The position numbers and the translations under genes are program-made. This document shows, piece after piece, positions 1 through 7,678 of a DNA stretch of 64,000 nt. The notes below the pieces were generated by a model. The model saw only the letters and a list, made by a program, of their open reading frames with translations. It did no database searches and was not told where the DNA came from. Within the stretch, counting starts at the first letter, position 1. The number at the start of each line of letters is the position of its first letter. The DNA is from Microvirgula aerodenitrificans DSM 15089. GTDB lineage: Bacteria; Pseudomonadota; Gammaproteobacteria; Burkholderiales; Aquaspirillaceae. The DNA is taken from the NCBI RefSeq assembly GCF_000620105.1, contig NZ_JHVK01000009.1, forward strand, positions 97,620-161,619. The letters are read 5' to 3'.

Positions 1-164
1 GGAAACACGAAACGGATCACCGGCAGGCCGGGGCGGATCAGCGCGGGCACCACCGGCTCGAAATCGTGTCCGTCGGCCCCCAGTCCATGCAACCAGATGA
101 CACTGTGCGCTGGCGACGGGCCAGTCAGGACTTCGACGCAATCCGGCAGTTCGATGGCAGACAT
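1..164 (-). CDS. carboxylesterase/phospholipase family alpha/beta hydrolase (5' part only)
   Basis: Only the first 54 or so codons lie in the window; the gene runs off the left edge. The start is the ATG whose complement is at 162-164. The protein begins MSAIELPDCVEVLTGPSPAH and then carries VIWLHGLGADGHDFEPVVPA, the strand, oxyanion-hole HGLG and following loop typical of the short esterase family that includes Pseudomonas carboxylesterase EstB and acyl-protein thioesterases (PF02230). The catalytic Ser, Asp and His would be in the missing part. It should be a cytoplasmic serine hydrolase of about 220 residues; its natural substrate cannot be told from this piece. Confidence 0.75.
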   Translation of the reverse strand, partial: MSAIELPDCVEVLTGPSPAHSVIWLHGLGADGHDFEPVVPALIRPGLPVIRFVF

Positions 165-320
165 CAGTTCTCCAGTCGGTAATGAAAACGGCGCCGGTTG
201 CTGCCGGCGCCGTCGAACGGCGGGTTTCCGTTCGAAGGTCGGACACCGCATGCGTCATGCTCATGCCATGTCGACCTTATCTTACCTCAGTCAGCCGATG
301 ATGTCGGCTTCAGGCAACCC

Positions 321-1517
321 TTACTTGGCCGGGGCGTCGCCGCCCACGGTTTCCAGCGTTTCCCACTTGCCGCCCTTGACCTGGAACACGGTCACGGCGC
401 CGTTCTTGATGTCGCCCTTGTCGTCGAAGGCGATGGTGCCGGTCACGCCCTTGTAGTCGGTCTTCGGCAGCTCGGCCAAGTACTTGGCCGGGTCGGTCGA
501 GTTCGCGCGCTTCATGGCGGCCACCAGCAGCTTGGTTGCGTCATAGGCATACGGCGAGTAGATCTGGACTTCGCCATACTTGGCCGCGAACTTCTCGTTG
601 AACGACGCGAAGCCCGGCATCTTGTCCTTCGGCATGCCGACCGACGACGCGTACACGCCCTCGGCGGTATCGCCGGCCAGTTTCAGGAACTCCGGCGACT
701 GCAGGCCGTCGGCGCCGAGCAGCTTGCTCTTCATGCCGAGCTTGTTCATCTGCTTGGCCAGCGGGCCGCCCTGGGCATCCATGCCGCCGTAGAACACCAG
801 GTCCGGCTTCGCCCCCTTGATCGAGGTCAGGATGGCCATGAAGTCGGTGGCGGTGTTGGTGGTGAACTCGCGCTTGACGACCTTGGCGCCCTTGGCTTCC
901 GCCGCCTTGACGAACTCGTCGGCAATGCCCTGGCCATAGGCGGTGCGGTCGTCAATGACGGCCACGGTCTTGGCGGCCAGCTTGTCGACGGCAAATGCAC
1001 CCAGCGCCTTGCCCTGCTGGACGTCGTTGGCGATGTCACGGTAGGTGGTCTTGAAACCCTGCGTGGTGTAGCCGGGGTTGGTCGAGGCCGGGGAGACCTG
1101 CGGAATGCCGGCGTCGGCATAGATCTTCGAGGCCGGAATCGACGTGCCCGAGTTCAGGTGGCCGATGATGCCGACGACCTTCTTGTCGACCAGGCGCTGG
1201 GCGACCTGGGTGGCGATCTTCGGGTCGGCCTGGTCGTCTTCCGATTCGACTTCGAACTTCACCTTCTTGCCGTCGATGGTCGTGCCTTCGGCATTGATTT
1301 CATCGACCGCCAGCTTGACGCCCGACTCGATGTCCTTGCCGAGGTGGGCGATCGGGCCGGTCAGCGGGGCCACGGTACCGATCTTGACGACGGTTTCTTC
1401 CGCTGCCGCCGGTGCGGCGCTGCCCTGGTCGGCAGCTTTCGGTGCTTCGGTCTTTTGACCGCAGGCGGCCAGCGTGGCAATGGCGGCGGCAATCAAACTC
1501 AGACGCGCATAGTTCAT
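321..1517 (-). CDS. branched-chain amino-acid-type ABC transporter substrate-binding lipoprotein
   Basis: A 398-residue periplasmic binding protein of the LivJ/LivK family (Peripla_BP_6). The N-terminus is a lipoprotein signal with lipobox TLAAC, then a low-complexity Ala/Lys/Glu linker, then VVKIGTVAPLTGPIAHLGKD, the typical first strand and ligand-binding loop. GHLNSGTSIPASKIY, STNPGYTTQGFKTTYR and IDDRTAYGQGIADEF are further family landmarks. No Liv permease or ATPase gene is next to it, so it must work with a transporter encoded elsewhere. It is a paralogue of the gene just upstream on the same strand and aligns with it end to end. Substrate is not known; Leu/Ile/Val or a related amino acid is the family default. 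Confidence 0.9.
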   Translation of the reverse strand: MNYARLSLIAAAIATLAACGQKTEAPKAADQGSAAPAAAEETVVKIGTVAPLTGPIAHLGKDIESGVKLAVDEINAEGTTIDGKKVKFEVESEDDQADPKIATQVAQRLVDKKVVGIIGHLNSGTSIPASKIYADAGIPQVSPASTNPGYTTQGFKTTYRDIANDVQQGKALGAFAVDKLAAKTVAVIDDRTAYGQGIADEFVKAAEAKGAKVVKREFTTNTATDFMAILTSIKGAKPDLVFYGGMDAQGGPLAKQMNKLGMKSKLLGADGLQSPEFLKLAGDTAEGVYASSVGMPKDKMPGFASFNEKFAAKYGEVQIYSPYAYDATKLLVAAMKRANSTDPAKYLAELPKTDYKGVTGTIAFDDKGDIKNGAVTVFQVKGGKWETLETVGGDAPAK

Positions 1518-1690
1518 GAAAGTGTTTCCCCTGATCGTTTTGCAAAGTTTCTGATTTTGTCTAGGCGATGAATCGCGTGTTATTTACTTTTGGGTAACCG
1601 CGTTCTCACACCATAGCGTTTTTGATTATGGTTACGGCATTTGCGAGTGTCAACGCGCTTTTTGCACTATTTTTCAGCGATTCGAAAAAG

Positions 1691-1724
1691 AAAAAACGGC
1701 ACTTTTATAGTGCCGTTTTTTTTC
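1691..1724. terminator. rho-independent terminator between the two binding-protein genes
   Basis: Arms AACGGCACT and AGTGCCGTT around a short TTTA-type loop, flanked by an A-run on the left and a T-run on the right, so the structure can work in both directions. It sits just past the stop codon of the minus-strand gene at 1747-2946 and separates it from the paralogue at 321-1517, which suggests the two copies are transcribed independently. Confidence 0.85.
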
Positions 1725-1746
1725 TTTAATTATCAGTATGGAACAG

Positions 1747-2946
1747 TTATTGGCTCTTTTCCGGTGCATTTGCTGCACTGCCGCCCACCACGTCCACCAC
1801 TTCCCATTTGCCGGCCTTGACCTGATAGACGGTCACGGCAGCGTTCTTGCGGTCGCCCTTGTTGTCGAAGGCAATGTCGCCGGTGGCACCGCTATATTGG
1901 GTTTGTGCCAAGGCAGGCAGGTATTTGGCCGGATCGACCGAATCGGCTTTCTTCATCGCTTCGATCAGCACCTTGGCCGAGTCGTACGCATAAGTCGCGT
2001 ACATCTGGATTTCCTGCTTGTACTTGGCCTTCAGCTTGTCGGCAAAGGCGGTATAGCCCGGCTGCTGGTCCTTCGGGGCACCGGCCTGGGTCGAGAACTG
2101 GCCTTCGGCTGCATCGCCGGCCAGTTGCAGGAACACCGGCGATTGCAGGCCGTCGCCGCCGATCAGGCGCGACTTGATGCCGAGCTTCTGCATCTGGCGC
2201 GCCATCGGGCCGCCCTGGGCATCCATGCCGCCGTAGAAGATTGCATCCGGGTTCACGCCCTTGATCGAGGTCAGGATGGCGGTGAAGTCGGTCGCCTTGT
2301 CGTTGGTGAACTCGCGTTTGACGATGTCGGCACCGAGCGCCTTGGCGGCTTTCTCGAACTCGTCGGCCAGACCCTGGCCGTAGGCGGTGCGGTCATCGAT
2401 GATGGCCAGTTTCTTCATGCCGAGCTTGTTCACCACGTAATTGGCGATGGCCTTGCCCTGCTGGGAGTCGTCGGCGATCAGTCGGAACGCGGTCTTGAAG
2501 CCCTGGGCGGTGTAGGCCGGGTTGGTCGACGACGGCGTGATCTGCGGGATGCCGGCGTCAGCGTAGATCTTGGATGCGGTGATGGTCGGGCCGGAAGTCA
2601 GGTGGCCGACGATGCCGGCAATCTTCTGGTCTACAAAGCGCTGGGCAACCTGGGTGGCGGCCTTCGGGTCGCCCTGGTCGTCTTCGCTGACCATTTCGAA
2701 CTTCACCTTCTGACCGCCAATGGTCAGGTGTTCGGCGTTGGCTTCGTCCAGCGCAATGGCGACGCCGTACTCGGTATCCTTGCCGATATGGCCGATCGGG
2801 CCGGACAGCGGGGCGGCATGGCCGATCTTGACCACGGTTTCGGCGGGCGCGGCGGCGGCCTGGTCCTTCGGTTGTTCGGCTTTCTGACCGCAGGCGGTCA
2901 AGGCGACCGCGACGGCGGACGCGAGCAAGAGGCGGCGTGCTTGCAT
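1747..2946 (-). CDS. branched-chain amino-acid-type ABC transporter substrate-binding lipoprotein (paralogue)
   Basis: A 399-residue LivK-type binding protein with lipobox ALTAC near residue 19 and mature start GQKAEQPKDQ. VVKIGHAAPLSGPIGHIGKD, GHLTSGPTITASKIY, STNPAYTAQGFKTAFR and IDDRTAYGQGLADEFEKAA line up block for block with the neighbouring 321-1517 product, so the pair arose by tandem duplication. The two copies differ mainly in the linker after the lipid-anchored Cys and at scattered ligand-loop positions, which allows different ligand specificity. A terminator follows the stop codon. No permease or ATPase genes are adjacent. Confidence 0.9.
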   Translation of the reverse strand: MQARRLLLASAVAVALTACGQKAEQPKDQAAAAPAETVVKIGHAAPLSGPIGHIGKDTEYGVAIALDEANAEHLTIGGQKVKFEMVSEDDQGDPKAATQVAQRFVDQKIAGIVGHLTSGPTITASKIYADAGIPQITPSSTNPAYTAQGFKTAFRLIADDSQQGKAIANYVVNKLGMKKLAIIDDRTAYGQGLADEFEKAAKALGADIVKREFTNDKATDFTAILTSIKGVNPDAIFYGGMDAQGGPMARQMQKLGIKSRLIGGDGLQSPVFLQLAGDAAEGQFSTQAGAPKDQQPGYTAFADKLKAKYKQEIQMYATYAYDSAKVLIEAMKKADSVDPAKYLPALAQTQYSGATGDIAFDNKGDRKNAAVTVYQVKAGKWEVVDVVGGSAANAPEKSQ

Positions 2947-3294
2947 GGGTACAACTCCTGATTATGCGAATCTTCGGGTTCTGCGGCCGGCTCTGAAAGG
3001 CCGGTCAGTATCAGCGAGTATCTGGAAGGCGGATTTCCATGTCAAAGTGCTGGCGCGGGATAAATCCGCGTACTTTCCGCCATTGATAATTGAATGTGCT
3101 GGCGTTGTTCCTGCTGGCGGCACGGACTGTCAATCCGGGACGTGATTTGGGGTGAAGACGTGCTTTCTGCATGAAATTCCGTCAATACTGGCATTTGATT
3201 GCGCCTGGCGTTGCCGGCGGCGGTGAAATTGGAACAAACAGGAAGCCGAAGCGTTCGGCGGTATCATGTCACTCTTTATAGACGAAAGTATGGC
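2947..3294. promoter_or_regulatory. divergent intergenic region (348 bp), no gene seen
   Basis: This gap separates the minus-strand binding-protein gene from the plus-strand YaiI gene and must hold both promoters. It is more AT-rich around 3055-3105. I see no convincing ORF, strong hairpin or sigma-54 signature in it. Confidence 0.4.
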
Positions 3295-3756
3295 ATGCAG
3301 ATCTGGGTCGATGCGGATGCCTGTCCGGTCGTGGTCAAGGACATGCTGTTCCGGGCAGCGGAACGGTCGCAGGTGACGGTCACGCTGGTGGCAAACCGAT
3401 TGTTGCGCACGCCGCCTTCACGCCATGTGCGGGCCATGCAGGTGCCGGCAGGCTTCGATGTGGCCGATCAGCGCATTGTCGAGCTGGCCGAGGCCGGCGA
3501 TCTGGTCATTACCGCCGATATTCCACTGGCGGCCGGTGCGCTGGAGAAGGGCGCACAGGTGCTCGACCCGCGTGGAGAGTGGTTCGATGCCGGCACGATC
3601 GCCGAGCGGCTGACCCTGCGTGCGGTGATGGAGCAGTTGCGGGCAAGCGGTATCGAGACCGGGGGACCGGACCCGTACAGCGCCCGTGACGGCAAGGCGT
3701 TTGCCGGGCAGCTGGACCGCTGGCTCGCGCGGGTCAGCAAGCTGCCGCCCGCGTGA
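3295..3756 (+). CDS. YaiI/YqxD family protein (DUF188)
   Basis: A 153-residue protein starting [20 protein letters not shown], the signature of the YaiI/YqxD family (PF02639), a PIN-like fold of unproven activity. [48 protein letters not shown] and [15 protein letters not shown] are the remaining conserved blocks; the acidic residues in VDADAC and ITADIPLA resemble PIN-nuclease metal ligands. The reading frame is open further upstream, but the family always begins at the [11 protein letters not shown] strand, so I start at 3295. It stands alone between a divergent transporter gene and a convergent small gene. Confidence 0.9.
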   Translation: MQIWVDADACPVVVKDMLFRAAERSQVTVTLVANRLLRTPPSRHVRAMQVPAGFDVADQRIVELAEAGDLVITADIPLAAGALEKGAQVLDPRGEWFDAGTIAERLTLRAVMEQLRASGIETGGPDPYSARDGKAFAGQLDRWLARVSKLPPA

Positions 3757-3765
3757 TGAGAGTGC

Positions 3766-4026
3766 TTACTGCGGTGCTTCGTCTTCCGGCACGCCAAGGG
3801 CGAGAATCAGCTTGCTGCCATTGGACGTCAGTGCGAAGCGGCGTTCGACGACAATCAGTTCCACCGGCTGGTCATCCGGGTAGAAATACAGCAGGTCGCC
3901 CTGGGCCGGAACGGGGAAGCCTTCCGGCAGCAGGAAATCCTCGCCGAAGAGTTCGCTGAGTTCCTGCTTGCTGATGACTTCAAGGGCATCTTCCAGCAGC
4001 AGGAAGCTGATCGGGTTGCGGGTCAT
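3766..4026 (-). CDS. small conserved hypothetical protein
   Basis: An 86-residue acidic protein, MTRNPISFLLLEDALEVISK, not recognised as a named family. It is rich in hydrophobic and acidic residues, has no Cys, no signal peptide and no membrane segment, and reads like a compact cytoplasmic alpha/beta domain (LLYFYPDDQPVELIVVERRFALTSNG). It ends 9 bases from the convergent yaiI stop. The coding frame has normal high-GC third positions, and an AAAGA ribosome-site candidate lies upstream of the ATG. Function unknown. Confidence 0.6.
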   Translation of the reverse strand: MTRNPISFLLLEDALEVISKQELSELFGEDFLLPEGFPVPAQGDLLYFYPDDQPVELIVVERRFALTSNGSKLILALGVPEDEAPQ

Positions 4027-4277
4027 GTGGTGTCTTTCTTTTGCGTAAATGTTCGGGTACCTGGACAGGGTAGCACCTGTGCGTGCTCCGGTCTGGTGCA
4101 GACCCGGAAAATCGCTCGCGGCATGACTTTGTCACGGGCTTGCGCTGGCGCAGAACGTGGCGCAGCCAATGCCGGTAGAGTCCCGCCCCGCAGTACCGGA
4201 AAGCACTGATCCACTGCCGGTCAAAACAATGTGGCCGGTATTGTATTCGCGAGAAAACCTGTGGAAAGGAAGGCCAA

Positions 4278-4559
4278 ATGGAGTTTTTTCATCAACGCCG
4301 CAGTCTGAATCAGGGGGACGCGGTCGTTGTTCGCTGCTCGCACAAGAGCAAGGTCAAACTCATTGACGATCCCAATTTTCGCGCCTTCGAATCCGGCCGG
4401 CGCTATCAGTATCTTGGTGACGAAACTGCACGACTGGAAACCCGCTTGGTAGTCCCGAACGGCGGTAACTGGAATATCGTCATCGACCTGAGTTTCCCCA
4501 ATGTGCCGGTCACCCATTCGGTGCAGGTATTCCAGGCTGCCGCCAGCTATATACTGTAG
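4278..4559 (+). CDS. DUF1883 domain protein
   Basis: A 93-residue single-domain protein. MEFFHQRRSLNQGDAVVVRC, then VKLIDDPNFRAFESGRRYQY and LVVPNGGNWNIVIDLSF match the DUF1883 pattern: start with a short strand, D-x-N-F, a G-R-Y turn, then P-x-x-G-x-W-N-V-V-I-D. DUF1883 is a small beta-rich domain found alone or fused to TIR domains; its role is not established. A ribosome site, GGAAAGGAAGG, lies just upstream. It is followed 34 bases later by the MazG-like gene, so the two may be cotranscribed. Confidence 0.8.
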   Translation: MEFFHQRRSLNQGDAVVVRCSHKSKVKLIDDPNFRAFESGRRYQYLGDETARLETRLVVPNGGNWNIVIDLSFPNVPVTHSVQVFQAAASYIL

Positions 4560-4593
4560 CTTTATCCGCCGTCAGGCGACAGGGAATGGCAGC

Positions 4594-4941
4594 ATGGACG
4601 TCGAAAAACTGCAGCGTGCGCTTGATGACTTTGCAGAAGCACGCAACTGGAGCCAGTTTCACAATCCGAAAAATCTGGTCATGGCCCTGTCGGTCGAATG
4701 CGCGGAACTGGTCGAGGAATTTCAGTGGCTGACGCCGGAGCAGGCTGAAAACGTGATGGCAGAGGCCGGGCAGGCCAGGCGGGTGCGTGAGGAAATGGCC
4801 GATATCACCCTGTACCTGCTGCGGCTGGCCGACCGGCTGGGGGTTGACCTGGAAGCGGCCTGCCATGACAAGATGGCAGGCAACGCCGCCAGGTACCCGG
4901 TAGATGCCTTCTATGGCTCGGCCCGCAAATACAATCGCTAG
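4594..4941 (+). CDS. MazG-like nucleotide pyrophosphohydrolase
   Basis: A 115-residue all-alpha NTP pyrophosphatase of the dCTPase/RS21-C6 branch of the MazG superfamily. FAEARNWSQFHNPKNLVMAL, SVECAELVEEFQWL and EEMADITLYLLRLADRLGVD carry the E-x-x-E and E-x-x-D metal-binding motifs that hold magnesium for hydrolysis of (d)NTPs to monophosphates; this branch usually clears non-canonical or excess dCTP-like nucleotides. I start at the ATG at 4594, because the upstream extension of the frame is translation of an intergenic hairpin region and is not conserved in the family. Confidence 0.88.
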   Translation: MDVEKLQRALDDFAEARNWSQFHNPKNLVMALSVECAELVEEFQWLTPEQAENVMAEAGQARRVREEMADITLYLLRLADRLGVDLEAACHDKMAGNAARYPVDAFYGSARKYNR

Positions 4942-4957
4942 CGGGCGGGCAACCGGA

Positions 4958-5152
4958 TCAGACGCGCGCCTTCGGCGTGCGGGCCTGGCAGGCTTCCAGC
5001 GCCGCGATGGTGCTGGGCTGCTTGCCGCTTTGCAGGCAGACCAGCTCGTCGGATTTCACCCGGACAAAGGCATTGGCAACCGGGATCACCAGCAGGCAGG
5101 ATACGGAAACAACGGCGGCAATCAGAAGCTTCAGGACAGTCAGTGCGTTCAT
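4958..5152 (-). CDS. small exported hypothetical protein
   Basis: A 64-residue protein with a strongly hydrophobic N-terminal half (VLKLLIAAVVSVSCLLVIPV) and a polar tail with two Cys (ELVCLQSG and ALEACQART). The ANA end of the hydrophobic stretch could be a signal-peptidase site, giving a mature peptide of about 37 residues with one disulfide; otherwise it is a single-pass membrane protein. An AAGGTG ribosome site sits 6 bases before the ATG. No family recognised. It converges with the MazG-like gene. Confidence 0.55.
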   Translation of the reverse strand: MNALTVLKLLIAAVVSVSCLLVIPVANAFVRVKSDELVCLQSGKQPSTIAALEACQARTPKARV

Positions 5153-5204
5153 GGCTACACCTTAAATGAATGAAACGAGTTGTCGTGGATCAAATTTCGA
5201 GCAT

Positions 5205-6239
5205 TCATTTTACTGCCTGAAGGCCGGCTGCGGGGAGTTTCTTCCCCGCGGCCCTGTTGTCGAGCTCCTGCTGTGACGGCAGCCGGTCGGGCATCGGTGT
5301 CGCTGGCGGGGTGAAGCAGAAGCGCTCGCCGGCGAAATCGAACAGTGCGCGCTCCAGCTTGTGCAGGAAGGCCAGGCCGAAGCGGGACGCACCGTCCGTT
5401 TCCTGAAACGCAAGGCCGTCAAAATGATGGCCGGCAATAACGATGTCCTTGACCCGGGCCAGCGCGCGCGGCCCCGCCGGCGCCCCGTCCTGGCCCAGGG
5501 TGCCGCGGTACACCACTTCCTTGCCGATCTGCTGCAGCGCACGCAGTTGATCGAGGTCCTGGCGCGACAGACTGCCGCTGAGGTCGCCGGTGTAGCCGGT
5601 ATCCAGCGCGAACCAGCTCGGCTTGCCGGCGATCTCGACCCGCACGACCGCCGTACCGCTGGAACTGGTGCCGAGCGCCGTGCATGACATGCCGCCCGGC
5701 TGGCCTGCGAATGCCGGCGGCAGGCGGCGGTATCCCATCAGGCTGCCGAGCTGGCGTTCCCATACCCAGGTCTGCTTCGAGATGGCCGGCATGCCGATCA
5801 CGCCGTCCACCGGGCGCCCCAGGGCGACGGCCGTTGCGCTCATGCTGATCGCCGGCGTGATGTCGGCCTGCGGGATGTCCCACTCCTGATAGCGGAGCGG
5901 CCGGGATCTGAAATAGGTGACCGGCAGCTCGCCATACAGACCGCCCACCGTGTCCGGCAGGCCGTCATGCTGCAGCCGCTCGCTGCCCGACAGCGGTTGC
6001 AGATGCCGGTGGGCAAGGTCCAGGTCCATGACCGTGCCGGCCGAGCCGGTATCGAACAGCAGGTGCAGTATTTTCTTGTCCCGCGCGACTTCCAGCATCA
6101 GCGGGTCATTCGGCGTCGTGCCGATGCGGATCACGGCGACCGGTTTGTCCGCGGAATCGCACGCGGACAAGGCGGGGCCGATCATGGCGAGGCCGCACGC
6201 CAAAGTGATTTTTCTCAGGCAGGCACTGCCCATTCGCAA
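5205..6239 (-). CDS. predicted lipoprotein with two retropepsin-like (DTG) aspartic protease repeats
   Basis: A 344-residue protein with a lipoprotein signal (lipobox LSAC, Cys27). Two DTG motifs follow hydrophobic residues as in aspartic proteases: LLFDTGSAGTVMD (Asp63) and WFALDTGYTGDLSG (Asp213). Each is followed about 80-90 residues later by a hydrophobic-Gly stretch (VDGVIGMPAI; FDGLAFQETDGASRFGLAFL), as expected for the flap-to-psi-loop part of each lobe. This fits a single-chain, tandemly duplicated retropepsin fold anchored to the outer or inner membrane. Activity and substrate are inferred only. The gene lies alone, upstream of a divergent regulator. Confidence 0.7.
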   Translation of the reverse strand: MRMGSACLRKITLACGLAMIGPALSACDSADKPVAVIRIGTTPNDPLMLEVARDKKILHLLFDTGSAGTVMDLDLAHRHLQPLSGSERLQHDGLPDTVGGLYGELPVTYFRSRPLRYQEWDIPQADITPAISMSATAVALGRPVDGVIGMPAISKQTWVWERQLGSLMGYRRLPPAFAGQPGGMSCTALGTSSSGTAVVRVEIAGKPSWFALDTGYTGDLSGSLSRQDLDQLRALQQIGKEVVYRGTLGQDGAPAGPRALARVKDIVIAGHHFDGLAFQETDGASRFGLAFLHKLERALFDFAGERFCFTPPATPMPDRLPSQQELDNRAAGKKLPAAGLQAVK

Positions 6240-6499
6240 GTTCTCCGTGACGGGTCATTCGCCCCGGGTGGGCCTGACCATCGATGGAGACAGGCTACGG
6301 GACGACTGTCGCCCGGCGCGAATCCCGCGACCGGGAACGGGCGCTGCTGTTGCGTCCTGCATACAGACGCGGCGGCTGGCAGGCGAGGGCGAGTGCAGCC
6401 AGCGCATGATGTACCCGGATATTGGATTGGCGGCTGGCGACAGCCTGCTGCGCTATCCTGCGATACTGTCGGCTGCCTTTCGCTCCGGAGAAATCGACC

Positions 6500-7189
6500 G
6501 TGTCCCGTTCCCAACGCCTGCTGGATCTGATGCAGTTATTGCGGCGGCACCGCTATCCGGTTACCGGCGCCGGACTGGCGGCGGAACTCGGCATCAGCCT
6601 GCGCACCCTGTACCGCGATATCGCCACGCTGCAGGAGCAGGGCGCCCATATCGACGGCGCACCCGGTCTCGGCTATGTGCTGCAGCCCGGCTTCATGCTG
6701 CCGCCCCTGATGTTTTCCGAGGACGAGGTCGAGGCGCTGGTGCTGGGGTCGCGCTGGGTTGCACAGCGCGGTGACAGGCGGCTGGGCGCTGCGGCCCGTG
6801 ATGCCCTGGCCAAGATCGCCGCCGTCCTGCCGCCCGATCTGCGCGATACGCTGGATGCCTCCGCCCTGCTGGTCGGCCCTGGCCAGCCGACCGTGGCCGA
6901 GGACGGCGGGCTGGCGCTGATCCGGCAGGCCATCCGCTCCGAGCACAAGCTGGAGATCCGTTACCGGGATGTCGGCGGCGCCGAGTCGGTACGCACCATC
7001 TGGCCGTTTGCGCTCGGTTATTTCGATCGCGCCCGGGTCGTGGTCGCCTGGTGCGAGCTGCGGCAGACCTTTCGTCATTTCCGGGCTGACAGAATGATCG
7101 CGCTGGCCGACAGCGGGCAGCGCTATCCACGCCGGCGTCAGACGCTGTTGAAAACGTGGCGCGAGACCGAAGGCATTTCCACACAATGA
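6500..7189 (+). CDS. YafY-type transcriptional regulator (HTH_11 plus WYL domain)
   Basis: A 229-residue regulator. An N-terminal winged helix of the DeoR/HTH_11 type (SQRLLDLMQLLRRHRYPVTG, ISLRTLYRDIATLQEQGAHI) is followed by the PGLGYVL wing and a WYL-type ligand-binding domain (IRQAIRSEHKLEIRYRDVGG, WPFALGYFDRARVVVAWCEL, FRHFRADRM). The start is GTG at 6500, with GGAG nine bases upstream; longer upstream translation lacks a ribosome site. Such YafY-like proteins bind nucleic-acid-related or other small ligands and often control the adjacent gene, here the VOC protein 100 bases downstream. Regulatory target is inferred. Confidence 0.85.
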   Translation: MSRSQRLLDLMQLLRRHRYPVTGAGLAAELGISLRTLYRDIATLQEQGAHIDGAPGLGYVLQPGFMLPPLMFSEDEVEALVLGSRWVAQRGDRRLGAAARDALAKIAAVLPPDLRDTLDASALLVGPGQPTVAEDGGLALIRQAIRSEHKLEIRYRDVGGAESVRTIWPFALGYFDRARVVVAWCELRQTFRHFRADRMIALADSGQRYPRRRQTLLKTWRETEGISTQ

Positions 7190-7292
7190 GGTTTGCTGCT
7201 GACGGAAACTGTCAGCAGGGGGTGTTTACCATGGCGGACATCGGGCAGGGACATCGCCCTGCACCGATTTTTTCAACCCGTGGAGAATCCTC

Positions 7293-7658
7293 ATGACCGA
7301 CCCGAACCTTACCCTGCTGTACGTGGACAATCCGGCGGCCAGCGCCGGCTTCTATGCCGATCTGCTTGGCAAGCCCCCGGTCGAACAGTCGGCCACCTTT
7401 GCGCTGTTTGCGCTGGATTCCGGTGCCATGCTCGGGCTGTGGTCCCGGCACACGGTACGGCCCGCACCGGCGGCCGGGCCCGGCGCCGGGGAGCTGGCCT
7501 TCTCGGTCGAGGGCGTCGATGCCGTCCGCGCGATGCATGAAGACTGGATCCGGCGCGGACTGACCATCGTGCAGCCGCTGACCGACATGTCGTTCGGCCA
7601 CACCTTCCTGGCGGTTGACCCGGACGGCCATCGGCTGCGGGTCTTCAACGCCAGTTGA
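7293..7658 (+). CDS. VOC superfamily protein (glyoxalase/bleomycin-resistance fold)
   Basis: A 121-residue single VOC domain built of two beta-alpha-beta-beta-beta modules. LTLLYVDNPAASAGFYADLLG is the first module, ELAFSVEGVDAVRAMHEDW the second, and TFLAVDPDGHRLRVFN the typical D-P-D-G-H-x-x-R-V-F ending. Proteins annotated as PhnB-like or drug-binding VOC proteins share this form. The canonical first metal His is missing (strand one reads LTLLYV), so a binding or sequestering role is as likely as an enzymatic one. It follows a divergently unrelated WYL-regulator gene on the same strand, which may control it. Confidence 0.82.
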   Translation: MTDPNLTLLYVDNPAASAGFYADLLGKPPVEQSATFALFALDSGAMLGLWSRHTVRPAPAAGPGAGELAFSVEGVDAVRAMHEDWIRRGLTIVQPLTDMSFGHTFLAVDPDGHRLRVFNAS

Positions 7659-7678
7659 TGCCGGGGCCGGGCGCCGGT

